Source of the DNA: JAJYIW01 sp036787065
Lineage (GTDB): Bacteria > Chloroflexota > Anaerolineae > Anaerolineales > Anaerolineaceae
Reading direction: 5' to 3'
Assembly (NCBI GenBank): GCA_036787065.1
Contig: DAIQPZ010000005.1
Location: 1 to 40,200, forward strand
Length of the DNA stretch: 40,200 nucleotides
This document shows positions 8,392 to 15,724 of this stretch, piece after piece. The position numbers and the translations under genes were made by a program. The notes beneath the pieces were generated by a model, which saw only the letters and a program-made list of their open reading frames with translations, did not search any database and was not told the origin of the DNA. The first letter of the stretch is position 1. The number at the start of each line of letters is the position of its first letter.

Positions 8392-8581
8392 TGATCCCTC
8401 GCGGAAGGATTAATTTCAGACGGCGCGCTAATTCACGGCGAGTTAACAGGACCCGGCGGCCGCATTTTGTACATTCTAAACCAATATCCGCGCCCAGTCG
8501 CACCACTTTCCATTCGAAACTTCCACATGGATGAGGCTTATTTAGCCGGATAGTATCCTCAAGGTTTAAATCGGGTAACAC
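8372..8581 (-). CDS. DUF951 family small zinc-ribbon-like protein
   Basis: 69 residues. 'RLNKPHPCGSFEWKVVRLGAD' followed by 'LECTKCGRRVLL' is the whole DUF951 signature. Cysteines C19, C37 and C40 with H17 form a likely metal site. DUF951 proteins are small and uncharacterised and occur mainly in Bacillota and Chloroflexota. The start is GTG 8579-8581. No Shine-Dalgarno is present; instead a TATAAT box ends six bases upstream, so the mRNA is probably leaderless. The C-terminus overlaps the glycosyltransferase start by 20 bases, making it the first gene of a six-gene unit down to 4687. Confidence 0.9.
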   Translation of the reverse strand: MLPDLNLEDTIRLNKPHPCGSFEWKVVRLGADIGLECTKCGRRVLLTRRELARRLKLILPRGINDSYGT

Positions 8582-8587
8582 CTAAAG

Positions 8588-8596
8588 ATTATACCA
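8588..8596 (-). promoter_or_regulatory. Extended -10 promoter for the DUF951-led operon
   Basis: On the minus strand this reads TGGTATAAT, a TG-N-TATAAT extended -10 box, followed by only CTTTAG before the GTG at 8581. A TTGATT hexamer at 8609-8614 (minus strand) is a possible -35 at 15 bp. Transcription should begin at or next to the start codon. Confidence 0.7.
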
Positions 8597-8602
8597 CCCC
8601 CA

Positions 8603-8611
8603 TGTTATAAT
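8603..8611 (+). promoter_or_regulatory. Extended -10 promoter for the M50 protease gene
   Basis: TGTTATAAT (TG-N-TATAAT) is followed by CAACCTT and then ATG 8619. No purine-rich ribosome site fits in the seven bases, so the transcript is probably leaderless. No good -35 is visible, as is common for extended -10 promoters. Confidence 0.7.
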
Positions 8612-8618
8612 CAACCTT

Positions 8619-9272
8619 ATGCTTACAAATCTTACCCTGGCAGGATTAATCACTAACCTGATTATCCTGGTGATCGCATTACCGGTACATGAGATGGCCC
8701 ATGCCTGGACGGCCGATTACTTTGGCGACCAGACCCCCCGCATGAACGGTAGGCTGACCATCAACCCTCTAGCCCATTTGGATTGGATCGGTTCATTGCT
8801 CCTTGTCGTGGCCGGCTTTGGCTGGGCCAAACCGGTGCCGATTAACCCCTACGTGCTTGGCCGGCGCTCACCAGCCGCGGTTATGTGGGTATCGCTGGCT
8901 GGCCCAGCTGCCAATTTCCTCATGGCAATCCTGGCAGCTATCCCTTTTCGCCTGGGCCTTGTGCACCTGGGTTTTGCCACCAGTGCCATCCTACCCACCT
9001 TGAGCTCATTCCTTTTCGCTTTTATCACCATCAACCTGACCCTTTTCTTATTCAACCTGATCCCCATCGCTCCCCTGGATGGCGAGAAAATATTAGGTTA
9101 TTTCTTTCCCCCCTCTTGGAACCGAGCCTTATCCTCTATCGGCCCATACGGACCGATGATCCTGATGGCAGTGATTTTCGTCGGACCGCTGCTCGGTTTC
9201 AATTTGCTTGGCATTATCATGAACCCACCTCTCACATTCTTGCTCAAAGTGCTCATCGGAGTTTCGTTATGA
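8619..9272 (+). CDS. Site-2-protease-family membrane metalloprotease (M50)
   Basis: 217 residues with about five or six membrane segments. The zinc-binding HEMAHA (HExxH, residues 24-29) lies in the first hydrophobic segment, and 'IAPLDGEKIL' supplies the second-site Asp (the N/xPLDG motif) near residue 150. The short length and absence of PDZ or CBS domains place it with the minimal, YwhC-like S2P homologues, whose substrates are mostly unknown. Its stop TGA overlaps the next gene's ATG (ATGA, 9269-9272), so the two are probably translated together. Confidence 0.92.
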   Translation: MLTNLTLAGLITNLIILVIALPVHEMAHAWTADYFGDQTPRMNGRLTINPLAHLDWIGSLLLVVAGFGWAKPVPINPYVLGRRSPAAVMWVSLAGPAANFLMAILAAIPFRLGLVHLGFATSAILPTLSSFLFAFITINLTLFLFNLIPIAPLDGEKILGYFFPPSWNRALSSIGPYGPMILMAVIFVGPLLGFNLLGIIMNPPLTFLLKVLIGVSL

Positions 9273-10261
9273 CCCTCCAGATCAGTATTATCGGTTTAAA
9301 TCAGATCGGTGCTTCGATTGGTCTGGCGCTAGGCAGCCACAAAGACCTCGTGCGCCGGGTCGGCTCGGACGGAGATCCAGCGGCCATGCGTCGCGCTGAA
9401 AAGCTAGGGGCAATTGACGCCATCTCATATAATTTTTCTGCCGCTGCCCGCCAGGCCGATCTGGTGGTTCTGGATGTCGCGGTCGACGATCTGGAAGAGA
9501 CCTTGAAAGCCATTGGCCAGGACCTTAAAGAAGGGGTAGTGGTGATCGATACGTCACCGGTCAAAATTGCCGCCGCGGAATGGGCAAAAAAGATCTTGCC
9601 CGAGGGACAGTCTTTTGTTGCCTGGACACCGGCAATAAACCCAATCTACTTGCGTGAACCCAATGTAGGACTCGACGCCGTACACGCTGACCTTTTTCAA
9701 AACAGCTTGATTTACATCACCGCACCCCTGGGAATACGCGCTGAGGCGCTCAAATTGGCTTCTGATCTGGTCTCCCTGGTGGGGGCAACACCCATGTTTG
9801 CCGATCCATATGAAGTGGATGGGCTGATCGCCGCCAACCATCATCTGCCCGGGTTGGCCGCTGCCGGCCTGATGAACACCCTGCTGGACCAACCCGGCTG
9901 GCGTGAAGGGAAACGCCTGGCTGGTAAAACATTGGCCGAAGCCACAGCCCCTATTCTGCATCTGGACGAACGCGAGGCGTTGGGGCAATCCATTCTACTC
10001 AACAAAGATAACGTGCTGCGTTTACTCGATAACTATATTGCCACACTCCTTTCCTTACGCGACCTGATTGCCAGCCAAAACTCCAAAGACCTGACGAGCC
10101 AACTCAAACACGCAATCGAAGGCCAGCAGGGATGGCTGAAAGAGCGTAAAGAAGCGCCATGGTTGAGTAGTGGCAAGTCCTCCCCGGTAGACGTCCCCTC
10201 GGCGGGCGAGATGTGGGGCCGCCTGATCGGTCTGGGCGGTGGTAAGAAAAAAAAGCGCTGA
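9269..10261 (+). CDS. TyrA/prephenate-dehydrogenase-like NAD(P) protein, catalytic motif altered
   Basis: 330 residues. The N-terminus 'ISIIGLNQIGASIGLAL' is a Rossmann loop of the TyrA kind with Asn where GLGLIG normally has Gly. It is followed by 'ADLVVLDVAVDDLEETLK' and 'VVIDTSPVK', as in prephenate dehydrogenases. The helical dimer domain follows 'VDGLIAANHHLPGLAAAGL'. The usual HPMAG motif is replaced by TPAINP, so the catalytic His is missing and prephenate oxidation is doubtful. The C-terminus ends in a run of lysines. ATG 9269 overlaps the protease stop; the coupling suggests a shared, possibly non-biosynthetic, role. A longer upstream reading into the protease gene in this frame is a shadow. 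Confidence 0.78.
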   Translation: MTLQISIIGLNQIGASIGLALGSHKDLVRRVGSDGDPAAMRRAEKLGAIDAISYNFSAAARQADLVVLDVAVDDLEETLKAIGQDLKEGVVVIDTSPVKIAAAEWAKKILPEGQSFVAWTPAINPIYLREPNVGLDAVHADLFQNSLIYITAPLGIRAEALKLASDLVSLVGATPMFADPYEVDGLIAANHHLPGLAAAGLMNTLLDQPGWREGKRLAGKTLAEATAPILHLDEREALGQSILLNKDNVLRLLDNYIATLLSLRDLIASQNSKDLTSQLKHAIEGQQGWLKERKEAPWLSSGKSSPVDVPSAGEMWGRLIGLGGGKKKKR

Positions 10262-10358
10262 TTCTCTTACTCCTACCCCCAAATTTCACCGATCACGGTG
10301 GCAATAACACGCTGTGATCCCCTGATCCCTTTTGAAAATCCAATGTGAGCGATCGTTC

Positions 10359-10841
10359 CTAGCCTTGACTCGATCGAGTGGTTTTTCCATCGATAGCCCA
10401 GTCGATCACGGTAGGTTTGGCGTTATCCGAAATAAAACGGTAGATTTCAGCCAGTGAGATGCCTTCAGCCTGGCAAACCAGGGTTGCCAGGGCAAAGCCA
10501 TGCGACACCACCAAAACCGGACCCCGGGGATAACTGGCAGCGATCGCGTTCGCCGCAGTCGGCATACGGGATGCCACCTGCAGGGTCGACTCGCCTCCCG
10601 GCGCTGCGGCATCTAACAAGGTCGGATTGCGAATGCCCTCCGCCAGGATCTCGGCTGTGCGCCACTCTCGCTGCAGATCGCTGCTGTAGAGCGCGGTAAA
10701 TCCTTTACCGACCAGTTGTCCGGCCAGTGCGTAAGCCTGGGCCAGACCGGTCGCATTCAACGGGATATCCGACTGTCCCTGATAACGACCCCCCAGGTTC
10801 CAATCTGTTTGCCCATGACGGATCAGCCAGAGTTCTGTCAT
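10359..10841 (-). CDS. Histidine phosphatase (phosphoglycerate mutase-like)
   Basis: 160 residues. 'LWLIRHGQTDWNLGGRYQGQSDIPLN' holds the RHG catalytic motif (phospho-His at residue 9), 'SSDLQREWRTAEIL' the second Arg, 'GGES' the acid, and 'VVSHGFALATL' the second His. Members dephosphorylate small metabolites, including alpha-ribazole phosphate, fructose bisphosphate or sugar phosphates. The substrate cannot be told from the sequence. It converges with the TyrA-like gene across a 97-bp gap and follows the LysM gene by 17 bp. Confidence 0.88.
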   Translation of the reverse strand: MTELWLIRHGQTDWNLGGRYQGQSDIPLNATGLAQAYALAGQLVGKGFTALYSSDLQREWRTAEILAEGIRNPTLLDAAAPGGESTLQVASRMPTAANAIAASYPRGPVLVVSHGFALATLVCQAEGISLAEIYRFISDNAKPTVIDWAIDGKTTRSSQG

Positions 10842-10858
10842 CTTTTATCCAACCCGGT

Positions 10859-11467
10859 TTATTTTTTTCGGAAACCGGTGATACCCACCACAATCAACCC
10901 CAGTACACAGACTGACACCAACCCTATCCCTAATAATAGACCTATCCCGGTTCCTTCAGGCACCAGAGACGAAATCCACAGGGTCGGGGTAGCTGAAAGG
11001 GTAATGGTAGGAGTCTTGGTTTCAGTGGGGCCAGGCGTGCGCGTGTTGGGTATCCGTGACGACGTTGGCGTGAGGGTGATCGTCAGCCGGGTCGCGGTAA
11101 TGGTAGGCGTCTGCGTCGCTGGGGAACCCTTGCGAATGATCAACTTTTGACCTATGTAGACCACATTTGTCGTCGAAGGCAGGTTGCTGTTCTTGAGAAT
11201 ATCCACAATTTTAACCCCATAAGCGATGGCAATACTCCATAAAGACTGCCCAGACCCCACCACGTGCACAATCGAACCATCCGTATTCGGGGTAGAGGTA
11301 AACAAAGGCGCCAACGGGACCAACGTGGGCTGGGGGGTGCCTGGCCCCGCCGCCTGGCCGAGTTCCAGGTAAGTCCCATGGGTATCGGCATAAACCGGCC
11401 TGGGTTGGCCGATCAATAGCCCCAGTAAGACGAAAATAACCAGAAGCCAGTGAAAATTTTTATCCAT
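10859..11467 (-). CDS. LysM-domain protein anchored by a C-terminal membrane helix
   Basis: 202 residues from ATG 11465-11467; an in-frame TTG at 11497 is less likely. The N-terminal hydrophobic segment ending PVYA looks like a Sec signal peptide. One LysM domain follows ('HVVGSGQSLWSIAIAYGVKI' to 'YIGQKLIIR'), then a Thr/Pro-rich linker of about 55 residues that resembles a wall-spanning or glycosylated stalk. The protein ends in a hydrophobic helix (LLLGIGLVSVCVLGLIVVGI) with a basic GFRKK tail, an anchor with its tail in the cytoplasm. It would bind peptidoglycan or another GlcNAc polymer just outside the membrane. Confidence 0.85.
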   Translation of the reverse strand: MDKNFHWLLVIFVLLGLLIGQPRPVYADTHGTYLELGQAAGPGTPQPTLVPLAPLFTSTPNTDGSIVHVVGSGQSLWSIAIAYGVKIVDILKNSNLPSTTNVVYIGQKLIIRKGSPATQTPTITATRLTITLTPTSSRIPNTRTPGPTETKTPTITLSATPTLWISSLVPEGTGIGLLLGIGLVSVCVLGLIVVGITGFRKK

Positions 11468-11557
11468 TAAAATCCCGAAACAAATAAGAACGCGCAATCA
11501 GAGAAAAAGAACCCCAATTGCGCGCTCGATCCATGCATTGTTTTATCCAAAGTAACT

Positions 11558-11661
11558 ACTCGGCCTTGGAGTGAAAGTTACCGAATTTGAGGTGTTTGCG
11601 GGTGCGAAGCACCCGCAAACACCTCAAATTCGGGTCTTTTTCAAACGAGCCTGAGGCTAGT
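11558..11661. repeat. Family A palindromic repeat, copy A2
   Basis: Perfect 25-bp arms 11581-11605 and 11609-11633, identical in sequence to copy A1, but the loop is GAA rather than TTC, so the loop is inverted relative to A1 while the flank GGGTCTTTTTCA keeps the same orientation. Outer arms AGTAACTACTC...GAGTGAAA and TTTTTCAAACGAGCC...GGCTAG mirror each other imperfectly. It begins at the stop codon of the CBS gene (11662) and lies before the LysM gene, with a short U-run for minus-strand RNA. Confidence 0.9.
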
Positions 11662-12081
11662 TTACCCAGGAATACGCTCGCCAGGCGCCCGTCCCATCGC
11701 CTCAGCCGCGACCAGAAAATCGGTAGCCGAGATCATGCCGACGACATTACCGGCATCATCCAAAACCGGGAGATGATGGATACATCGGGTGCGCATGACT
11801 TCAGCACATTCTTTAAGTGTCCAGTTAACCTTAACCGTAATCAAGGGACTTTTCATCACCTCACTGACTTTCGTATGGAGTGGATTGCGATCTTGAGCCA
11901 CGATTTTATCGCAGATATCCGTCGAAGTAACAATCCCATATTCAGGACTTGCTTGAGATTTATTGACGATCAGGCTGTGAATATACCGGCGGCGCATGAG
12001 AGCCAGGGCATCTGCCACTGAGCTGTCGGGTTCAACATAGACCACAAGATCGATCATCCAATCTCGAACTGTATACTGCAT
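11662..12081 (-). CDS. CBS-pair domain protein
   Basis: 139 residues, consisting of two CBS motifs only. The first is 'VRDWMIDLVVYVEPDSSVADALALM...IVTSTDICDKIV', the second 'VSEVMKSPLITVKVNWTLKECAEVM...HHLPVLDDAGNVVGMISATDFL'. Such stand-alone pairs bind adenine nucleotides or SAM and act as energy sensors, usually on a partner protein. The start is ATG 12079-12081 with GGAAGGAGAT eight bases upstream. A longer reading up to 12171 would run into palindrome B1 and is rejected. The gene is bracketed by repeats on both sides, so it is probably a single-gene unit. Confidence 0.9.
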   Translation of the reverse strand: MQYTVRDWMIDLVVYVEPDSSVADALALMRRRYIHSLIVNKSQASPEYGIVTSTDICDKIVAQDRNPLHTKVSEVMKSPLITVKVNWTLKECAEVMRTRCIHHLPVLDDAGNVVGMISATDFLVAAEAMGRAPGERIPG

Positions 12082-12122
12082 TTCTGATCTCCTTCCTGGA
12101 CTTATGGGTTTTATTGGTAACC

Positions 12123-12200
12123 TCTCAATAAAGAGGGGCGCGGGATGTTTGTGGGGGCTTCGCACCCACAAACACCCCGCTTCCCCCCTAATGATTGAGA
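12123..12200. repeat. Family B palindromic repeat, copy B1
   Basis: Long imperfect inverted repeat bounded by TCTCAAT (12123) and ATTGAGA (12200). The inner part is GATGTTTGTGGGGGC-TTC-GCACCC...AACACCCC. The tip is close to that of family A but the outer arms (CTCAATNAT, then G-rich/C-rich blocks) differ. It lies between the shikimate-dehydrogenase-like gene and the CBS gene, both minus strand. The partner copy is at 35476-35560. Confidence 0.8.
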
Positions 12201-12313
12201 GATTACTTTTATTGTTAATGATGAATAAAGGATCCTTACGATAGGTTTGGCCACGCCCGATTGGCTTATTTATTTATACCACATCCTGGACTTGGACACT
12301 CATAAAAAGGGTT

Positions 12314-12347
12314 CTCCAGGATTTCCCGTGGCATAGGCCGAATTTAC
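12314..12347. repeat. Possible family C repeat end
   Basis: CTCCAGGATTTCCCGTGG here is identical over 18 bp to the left edge of the family C palindrome at 32871. A degenerate relative lies at 31594-31622 on the opposite strand. No hairpin core is attached. The segment abuts the stop codon of the gene ending at 12348. Confidence 0.45.
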
Positions 12348-13313
12348 CTACTTACGAACTGACTCTGCGACCGACGCCAGGCGGCCAAACAATTCCGGGG
12401 TCAGATCAATGTGCAGCACCTGGGCGACCACCTGGGTCCATCCATGCAAGAAATACAACCAGCCATCTTCCACGCGTAAATTACGCTGATCAACCTGGGC
12501 CAGTGCCTGGTGTAAAAAATCCAGTTCACCGCGATAATTGAACTCCCAGGCAACCCCATGATCGGGGAATAAGGCGCTGTCCGTTATGGGCGAACCAGGG
12601 GTGTCCTTACCCATGCCAGTGGCGTTGATCACCAGGCTATAGGGCGGAAAAGTCGCCATGATTGCGTCATTTTTGAGGGGATCCTCATTTTGCAGGTAAA
12701 TCACCTCGATATCGGTCTTCTGCCCGCTGACCATATCCCGCGCATGATCGAGCCGCCCCTGGGAACGGTTTACTACAACAAATTTACGCGGTCGGTCTCC
12801 AGTCAATTTTTTATTGATCAAGTGGAGCAAGGTAGCGACAGCCGATCCCCCTGCGCCAAAGCACAACACCCAACCCCCCGTTCTCCCAAAGTAATTCTCA
12901 CCGATGAGCGCGTCCAGGCTCAAACCAGATGAGATCGGGTCCTTGGCATGTCCTTCAAGACAGCCATGACGCTTGGAGATGCTGGAGATTTCCCCGCAGA
13001 TCTGCGCGTAAGGATCAAAGTACTCGAACATATCCCAGGCCGCGTTGTAAAGGTCGATCTTATGCGTGGTCACCAGGGCACCCAGCGAAAGAGGATCGGA
13101 TTTGATCTGGGCCACTACCGACCGGTATGCCTGGGGGGTATCATGGATTTTGAGATCGATCCCTTCGATCGCCAGCTCTCGGTGGCCCAATTCTCTTGCC
13201 CACAATGGAAAGACTTTCATGATCGAAGATTTCCCAGTGGTTACGCCGATAAAATAAAAAGTGGGCGTGGATTTAGTCTTAGTATGGTGCGTTAAAGTTT
13301 GCGCAGTATTCAT
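12348..13313 (-). CDS. Shikimate-dehydrogenase-like (AroE superfamily) oxidoreductase
   Basis: 321 residues with the two-domain AroE layout. In the N-terminal substrate domain 'FIGVTTGKSSIMKVFPLW' replaces the usual SxSxxPxxHN, and 'GALVTTHK' keeps the catalytic Lys. 'GHAKDPISS' supplies the paired Asp. The NADP domain has 'WVLCFGAGGSAVATLLHL' and 'VVNRSQGRLDHA', the latter typical of NADP-binding NRT-like loops. Key substrate residues differ from biosynthetic AroE, and the gene follows a KDPG-type aldolase in a sugar island, so a cyclitol, quinate-like or sugar-acid substrate is more likely than 3-dehydroshikimate. The start ATG 13311-13313 has AAGGAGAG upstream. Confidence 0.8.
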   Translation of the reverse strand: MNTAQTLTHHTKTKSTPTFYFIGVTTGKSSIMKVFPLWARELGHRELAIEGIDLKIHDTPQAYRSVVAQIKSDPLSLGALVTTHKIDLYNAAWDMFEYFDPYAQICGEISSISKRHGCLEGHAKDPISSGLSLDALIGENYFGRTGGWVLCFGAGGSAVATLLHLINKKLTGDRPRKFVVVNRSQGRLDHARDMVSGQKTDIEVIYLQNEDPLKNDAIMATFPPYSLVINATGMGKDTPGSPITDSALFPDHGVAWEFNYRGELDFLHQALAQVDQRNLRVEDGWLYFLHGWTQVVAQVLHIDLTPELFGRLASVAESVRK

Positions 13314-13361
13314 CCGCGTCTCTCCTTTTCTATCCCGCTTTCGACAACCAACGGCCTGTTT

Positions 13362-14021
13362 TTATTTTGCCACTTTGGCCTGAGCAGCCTTGACTGCCTG
13401 AACAAATTCCCTGGCTTTTTCAATGATTTCGTCAAAACGGCCTTCTTTGGCCAGAGCCGGCGGGCACAATTCGCTGCCCGCGCCGACGCCATATACCCCA
13501 GCAGCAAACCATTCACCCACATTTGTGGCGCTGACACCGCCGGTCGGCATCATTGGGATATAAGGGAAAGGCCCCTTGAGAGATTTGATATAGGCCGGAC
13601 CCACCAGGTTACCCGGGAAAATCTTCACCACGTCGCTGCCCATGCGGTAAGCCTGGAACACTTCGGTAGGGGTTAACGCGCCAATCATAGTTGCCAGGCC
13701 GGTGGCAATCATGGCTTTTCCCAACTCAGCTTCAACCAGCGGGCTGACCAGGAACCTGGCCCCGGCCCCTAAGGCTTCTTCAGCCTGGTGCGACTCGGTA
13801 AGGGTCCCCATGCCCAAAACGATCTTATCCCCAAAAGTGCGATCAAGCGTTTTAACCACTTCTACCGCATTGGGCGTGCTATACGTAATTTCAATCGCAT
13901 ACACCCCGCCAGCGAACAACGCTTCCACCATCTTAACCGTCAAATCGGCCGATGGCCCACGGATCACCGCAATCAGGCCAAGTTCTTTTAATCTTGCCAG
14001 AATGACACTCTTTTCAACCAT
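13362..14021 (-). CDS. eda: KDPG/KHG-type aldolase
   Basis: 219 residues, a class I TIM-barrel aldolase. 'VIRGPSADLTVKMVEALFAGGVYAIEITYSTPNA' holds the Arg and Glu of the Eda family. 'GMGTLT', 'FLVSPLVEAELGKAM' and 'GALTPTEVFQAYRMGSDVVKIFPG' follow, with the Schiff-base Lys in the last. It cleaves 2-keto-3-deoxy-6-phosphogluconate, its galacto analogue or 4-hydroxy-2-oxoglutarate to pyruvate plus an aldehyde. The start is ATG 14019-14021, preceded by AAGGAGAT; an upstream ATG at 14039 is rejected. It lies 48 bp ahead of the AroE-like gene. I recognise no KDG kinase in the window. Confidence 0.9.
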   Translation of the reverse strand: MVEKSVILARLKELGLIAVIRGPSADLTVKMVEALFAGGVYAIEITYSTPNAVEVVKTLDRTFGDKIVLGMGTLTESHQAEEALGAGARFLVSPLVEAELGKAMIATGLATMIGALTPTEVFQAYRMGSDVVKIFPGNLVGPAYIKSLKGPFPYIPMMPTGGVSATNVGEWFAAGVYGVGAGSELCPPALAKEGRFDEIIEKAREFVQAVKAAQAKVAK

Positions 14022-14061
14022 ACCTAATCTCCTTATCAATGGTCAAATTTTCTTTGCCAGG

Positions 14062-14156
14062 GCTCCTGTGGTAAAACCCCGAATTTGAGGTGTTTGCGCT
14101 TCCTTTGTAAGCGCCTACGCCTTAAATTTAATAACTTTCTTCACATGGTCCAGCCG
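14062..14156. repeat. Decayed family A repeat, copy A4
   Basis: The left arm CCGAATTTGAGGTGTTTGCG (from 14079) matches A1 and A2, but the right arm has drifted to TAAGCGCCTACGCCTTAAATTTA (14108-14130 region) and the GGGTGC tip is lost. The flanks CTCCTGTGGTAAAA and TTCTTCACATGG still match the family. It starts at the stop codon of the hydroxyacid dehydrogenase (14157) and lies before the aldolase gene. Confidence 0.7.
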
Positions 14157-15122
14157 TTAAACCACACGGTATCGGGGTTCTTCACCGCGTAAAACGGCCA
14201 GACAGTCATGCAGGGACATGCGTCCCATATTATTGATCGCCCCATCGGTGTGCGCGCCGCAGTGCGGAGTGACAATCACCTGGGGTAGTGCAAAAAGCGG
14301 GTTATCCGCGCCCGGCGGTTCTATCGTGAACACATCGATCGCCGCTCCGCGCAATCTGCCCGAGTTCAACGCCTGGAGCAGAGCCTGCTCGTCGATCAAC
14401 TCACCGCGCGAGGTGTTGATCAGGTGCGATCCAGGCTTCATCTTCGCCAGAAAATCCACATTCACCATGCCGCGTGTTTCCGCAAGCAGCGGCAGATTGA
14501 GCGAGACAAAATCTGCCAGCCCAAGAAGCTGTTCCAACGGTATCAGCTCAACACCCAATTTTTGGGCTGCACCCAGATCTGGAAATGGATCATAAGCCAG
14601 TATATGGCAGTCAAACCCGGCCAATCGGCGAGCCACCTGTTTGCCGATGGCGCCAAAGCCGATCAACCCTACCACCTTCTCCTCCAGAGAAAGCCCATTC
14701 AGACGCGGCCAACCGCCCTGGCGCGTTATCCCACACGCCTCAGGGATCTGGCGCGCCAGGGCTAAAATGAAACCCACGGTTAGCTCAGCCACCGAGACAG
14801 AATTCGCCCCTGGCGTATTGGTAACCTGGATACCCTTCTCACGTGCCGCTGCCAGGTCCACATTATCCACCCCTACCCCGTATCGGGCAATCACGATCAG
14901 ACGGTCGGATCGCTCCAGAGCGGCCCGGTCAATTTCATCCAGACCGGCGATATAGCCATGACACCCGGGCAGCAAACCAGCCAGTTCGGCTGAGCTCAAT
15001 GGGCGAGTGGTCGGGTTGTAGATGACTTCACCCACCAATTCTTCCAGATCCCGGCGCATTGCGGGATTATTTTTTCCAAACGAAGTAGGAGTCACCAACA
15101 GGCGACATTCTTTTAGGTCCAT
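14157..15122 (-). CDS. D-2-hydroxyacid dehydrogenase (phosphoglycerate dehydrogenase-like)
   Basis: 321 residues. The substrate domain leads into 'RYGVGVDNVDLAAAREKGI' and 'TPGANSVSVAELTVGFIL', then the NAD domain with 'VVGLIGFGAIGKQVARRL' and Asp-carrying 'ILAYDPFPD' (NAD preference). The catalytic residues are Arg in 'NTSRGELIDEQAL', Glu in 'IDVFTIEPPG' and His in 'TPHCGAHT'. It lacks the ACT domain of serine-pathway SerA. It probably reduces a 2-keto acid or oxidises a sugar acid at C2. It lies 8 bp downstream of the cupin isomerase on the same strand. Confidence 0.88.
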   Translation of the reverse strand: MDLKECRLLVTPTSFGKNNPAMRRDLEELVGEVIYNPTTRPLSSAELAGLLPGCHGYIAGLDEIDRAALERSDRLIVIARYGVGVDNVDLAAAREKGIQVTNTPGANSVSVAELTVGFILALARQIPEACGITRQGGWPRLNGLSLEEKVVGLIGFGAIGKQVARRLAGFDCHILAYDPFPDLGAAQKLGVELIPLEQLLGLADFVSLNLPLLAETRGMVNVDFLAKMKPGSHLINTSRGELIDEQALLQALNSGRLRGAAIDVFTIEPPGADNPLFALPQVIVTPHCGAHTDGAINNMGRMSLHDCLAVLRGEEPRYRVV

Positions 15123-15130
15123 GGCAGCCC

Positions 15131-15724
15131 CTATCCTTGTGACCTGGCGCCCGGCGCGGCCCAGCGCGGGTTGTCAATGATCTTCACGCCGTCCGGTGTC
15201 CGCACAACCAGCTTGCCGAAACCCCGCCGTTCGATCGTACCGTAATCGTGACCCGCATGGCCTGGATAGACCCAGAAAAAGACCAGGTCAGCCATCCCGG
15301 TGTTGACCGAACGGTGTGCCCAGCGGGGTGGCACGTAGACCACGCGCCCCGGGTGGTATTCTTCCACGCGCCCATCGCCCTCGGGGTTTTCCATCACCAT
15401 AAACCCCTGTCCCCGAAGGACATAATACACCTCGGCCGTTTCCAGCACGGCATGAAAATGGCCCTTGGTCATAAAGAATTCATCCCCGACCGTCCCTGCG
15501 TGGATCACGGAAATCCCCGAGAGCAGCTCTCCCGTCAGATGTGGGCGTGACAGTTCGTATACTTCATATAAAACTGTGTCTTCCTCGGCCAATAGTCGCG
15601 CATAAGCATTGGCATCGTTGAACTGGCCCTTCATGGAAGATAATTTGCGGATGGTATGCGCATCGAAATGGGAGGGTAAGCCGGTCGAACCATCCAGATC
15701 GTAAGCAAAGGGTAAATCAGACAT
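15131..15724 (-). CDS. Cupin-type phosphoglucose isomerase
   Basis: 197 residues from ATG 15722-15724 (GGAG upstream; a TTG one codon earlier is unlikely). The metal-binding cupin motif is 'TKGHFHAVLETAEVYYVLRGQG' and the second half is 'VYVPPRWAHRSVN', the exact arrangement of archaeal and bacterial cupin PGIs (His, His, Glu, His). The N-terminus 'TIRKLSSMKGQFND' also fits that family. The enzyme interconverts glucose-6-phosphate and fructose-6-phosphate using Fe, Mn or Zn. Its presence inside a catabolic island, ahead of a hydroxyacid dehydrogenase, suggests use on an island intermediate. Confidence 0.9.
   Translation of the reverse strand: MSDLPFAYDLDGSTGLPSHFDAHTIRKLSSMKGQFNDANAYARLLAEEDTVLYEVYELSRPHLTGELLSGISVIHAGTVGDEFFMTKGHFHAVLETAEVYYVLRGQGFMVMENPEGDGRVEEYHPGRVVYVPPRWAHRSVNTGMADLVFFWVYPGHAGHDYGTIERRGFGKLVVRTPDGVKIIDNPRWAAPGARSQG

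Noticed and set aside
8885..9268. N-terminal extension of the TyrA-like gene into the protease gene
   Set aside because: The extension is Pro/His-rich out-of-frame reading of the M50 gene; ATG 9269 in an ATGA overlap and the Rossmann start immediately after fit better.
10262..10358. Terminator between the converging TyrA-like and phosphatase genes
   Set aside because: Only a 6-bp GATCAC/GTGATC stem with a long loop is visible and the following T-run is poor.
12082..12171. Longer start for the CBS protein
   Set aside because: It would be encoded partly by palindrome B1 and adds no domain; ATG 12081 has a strong Shine-Dalgarno sequence.
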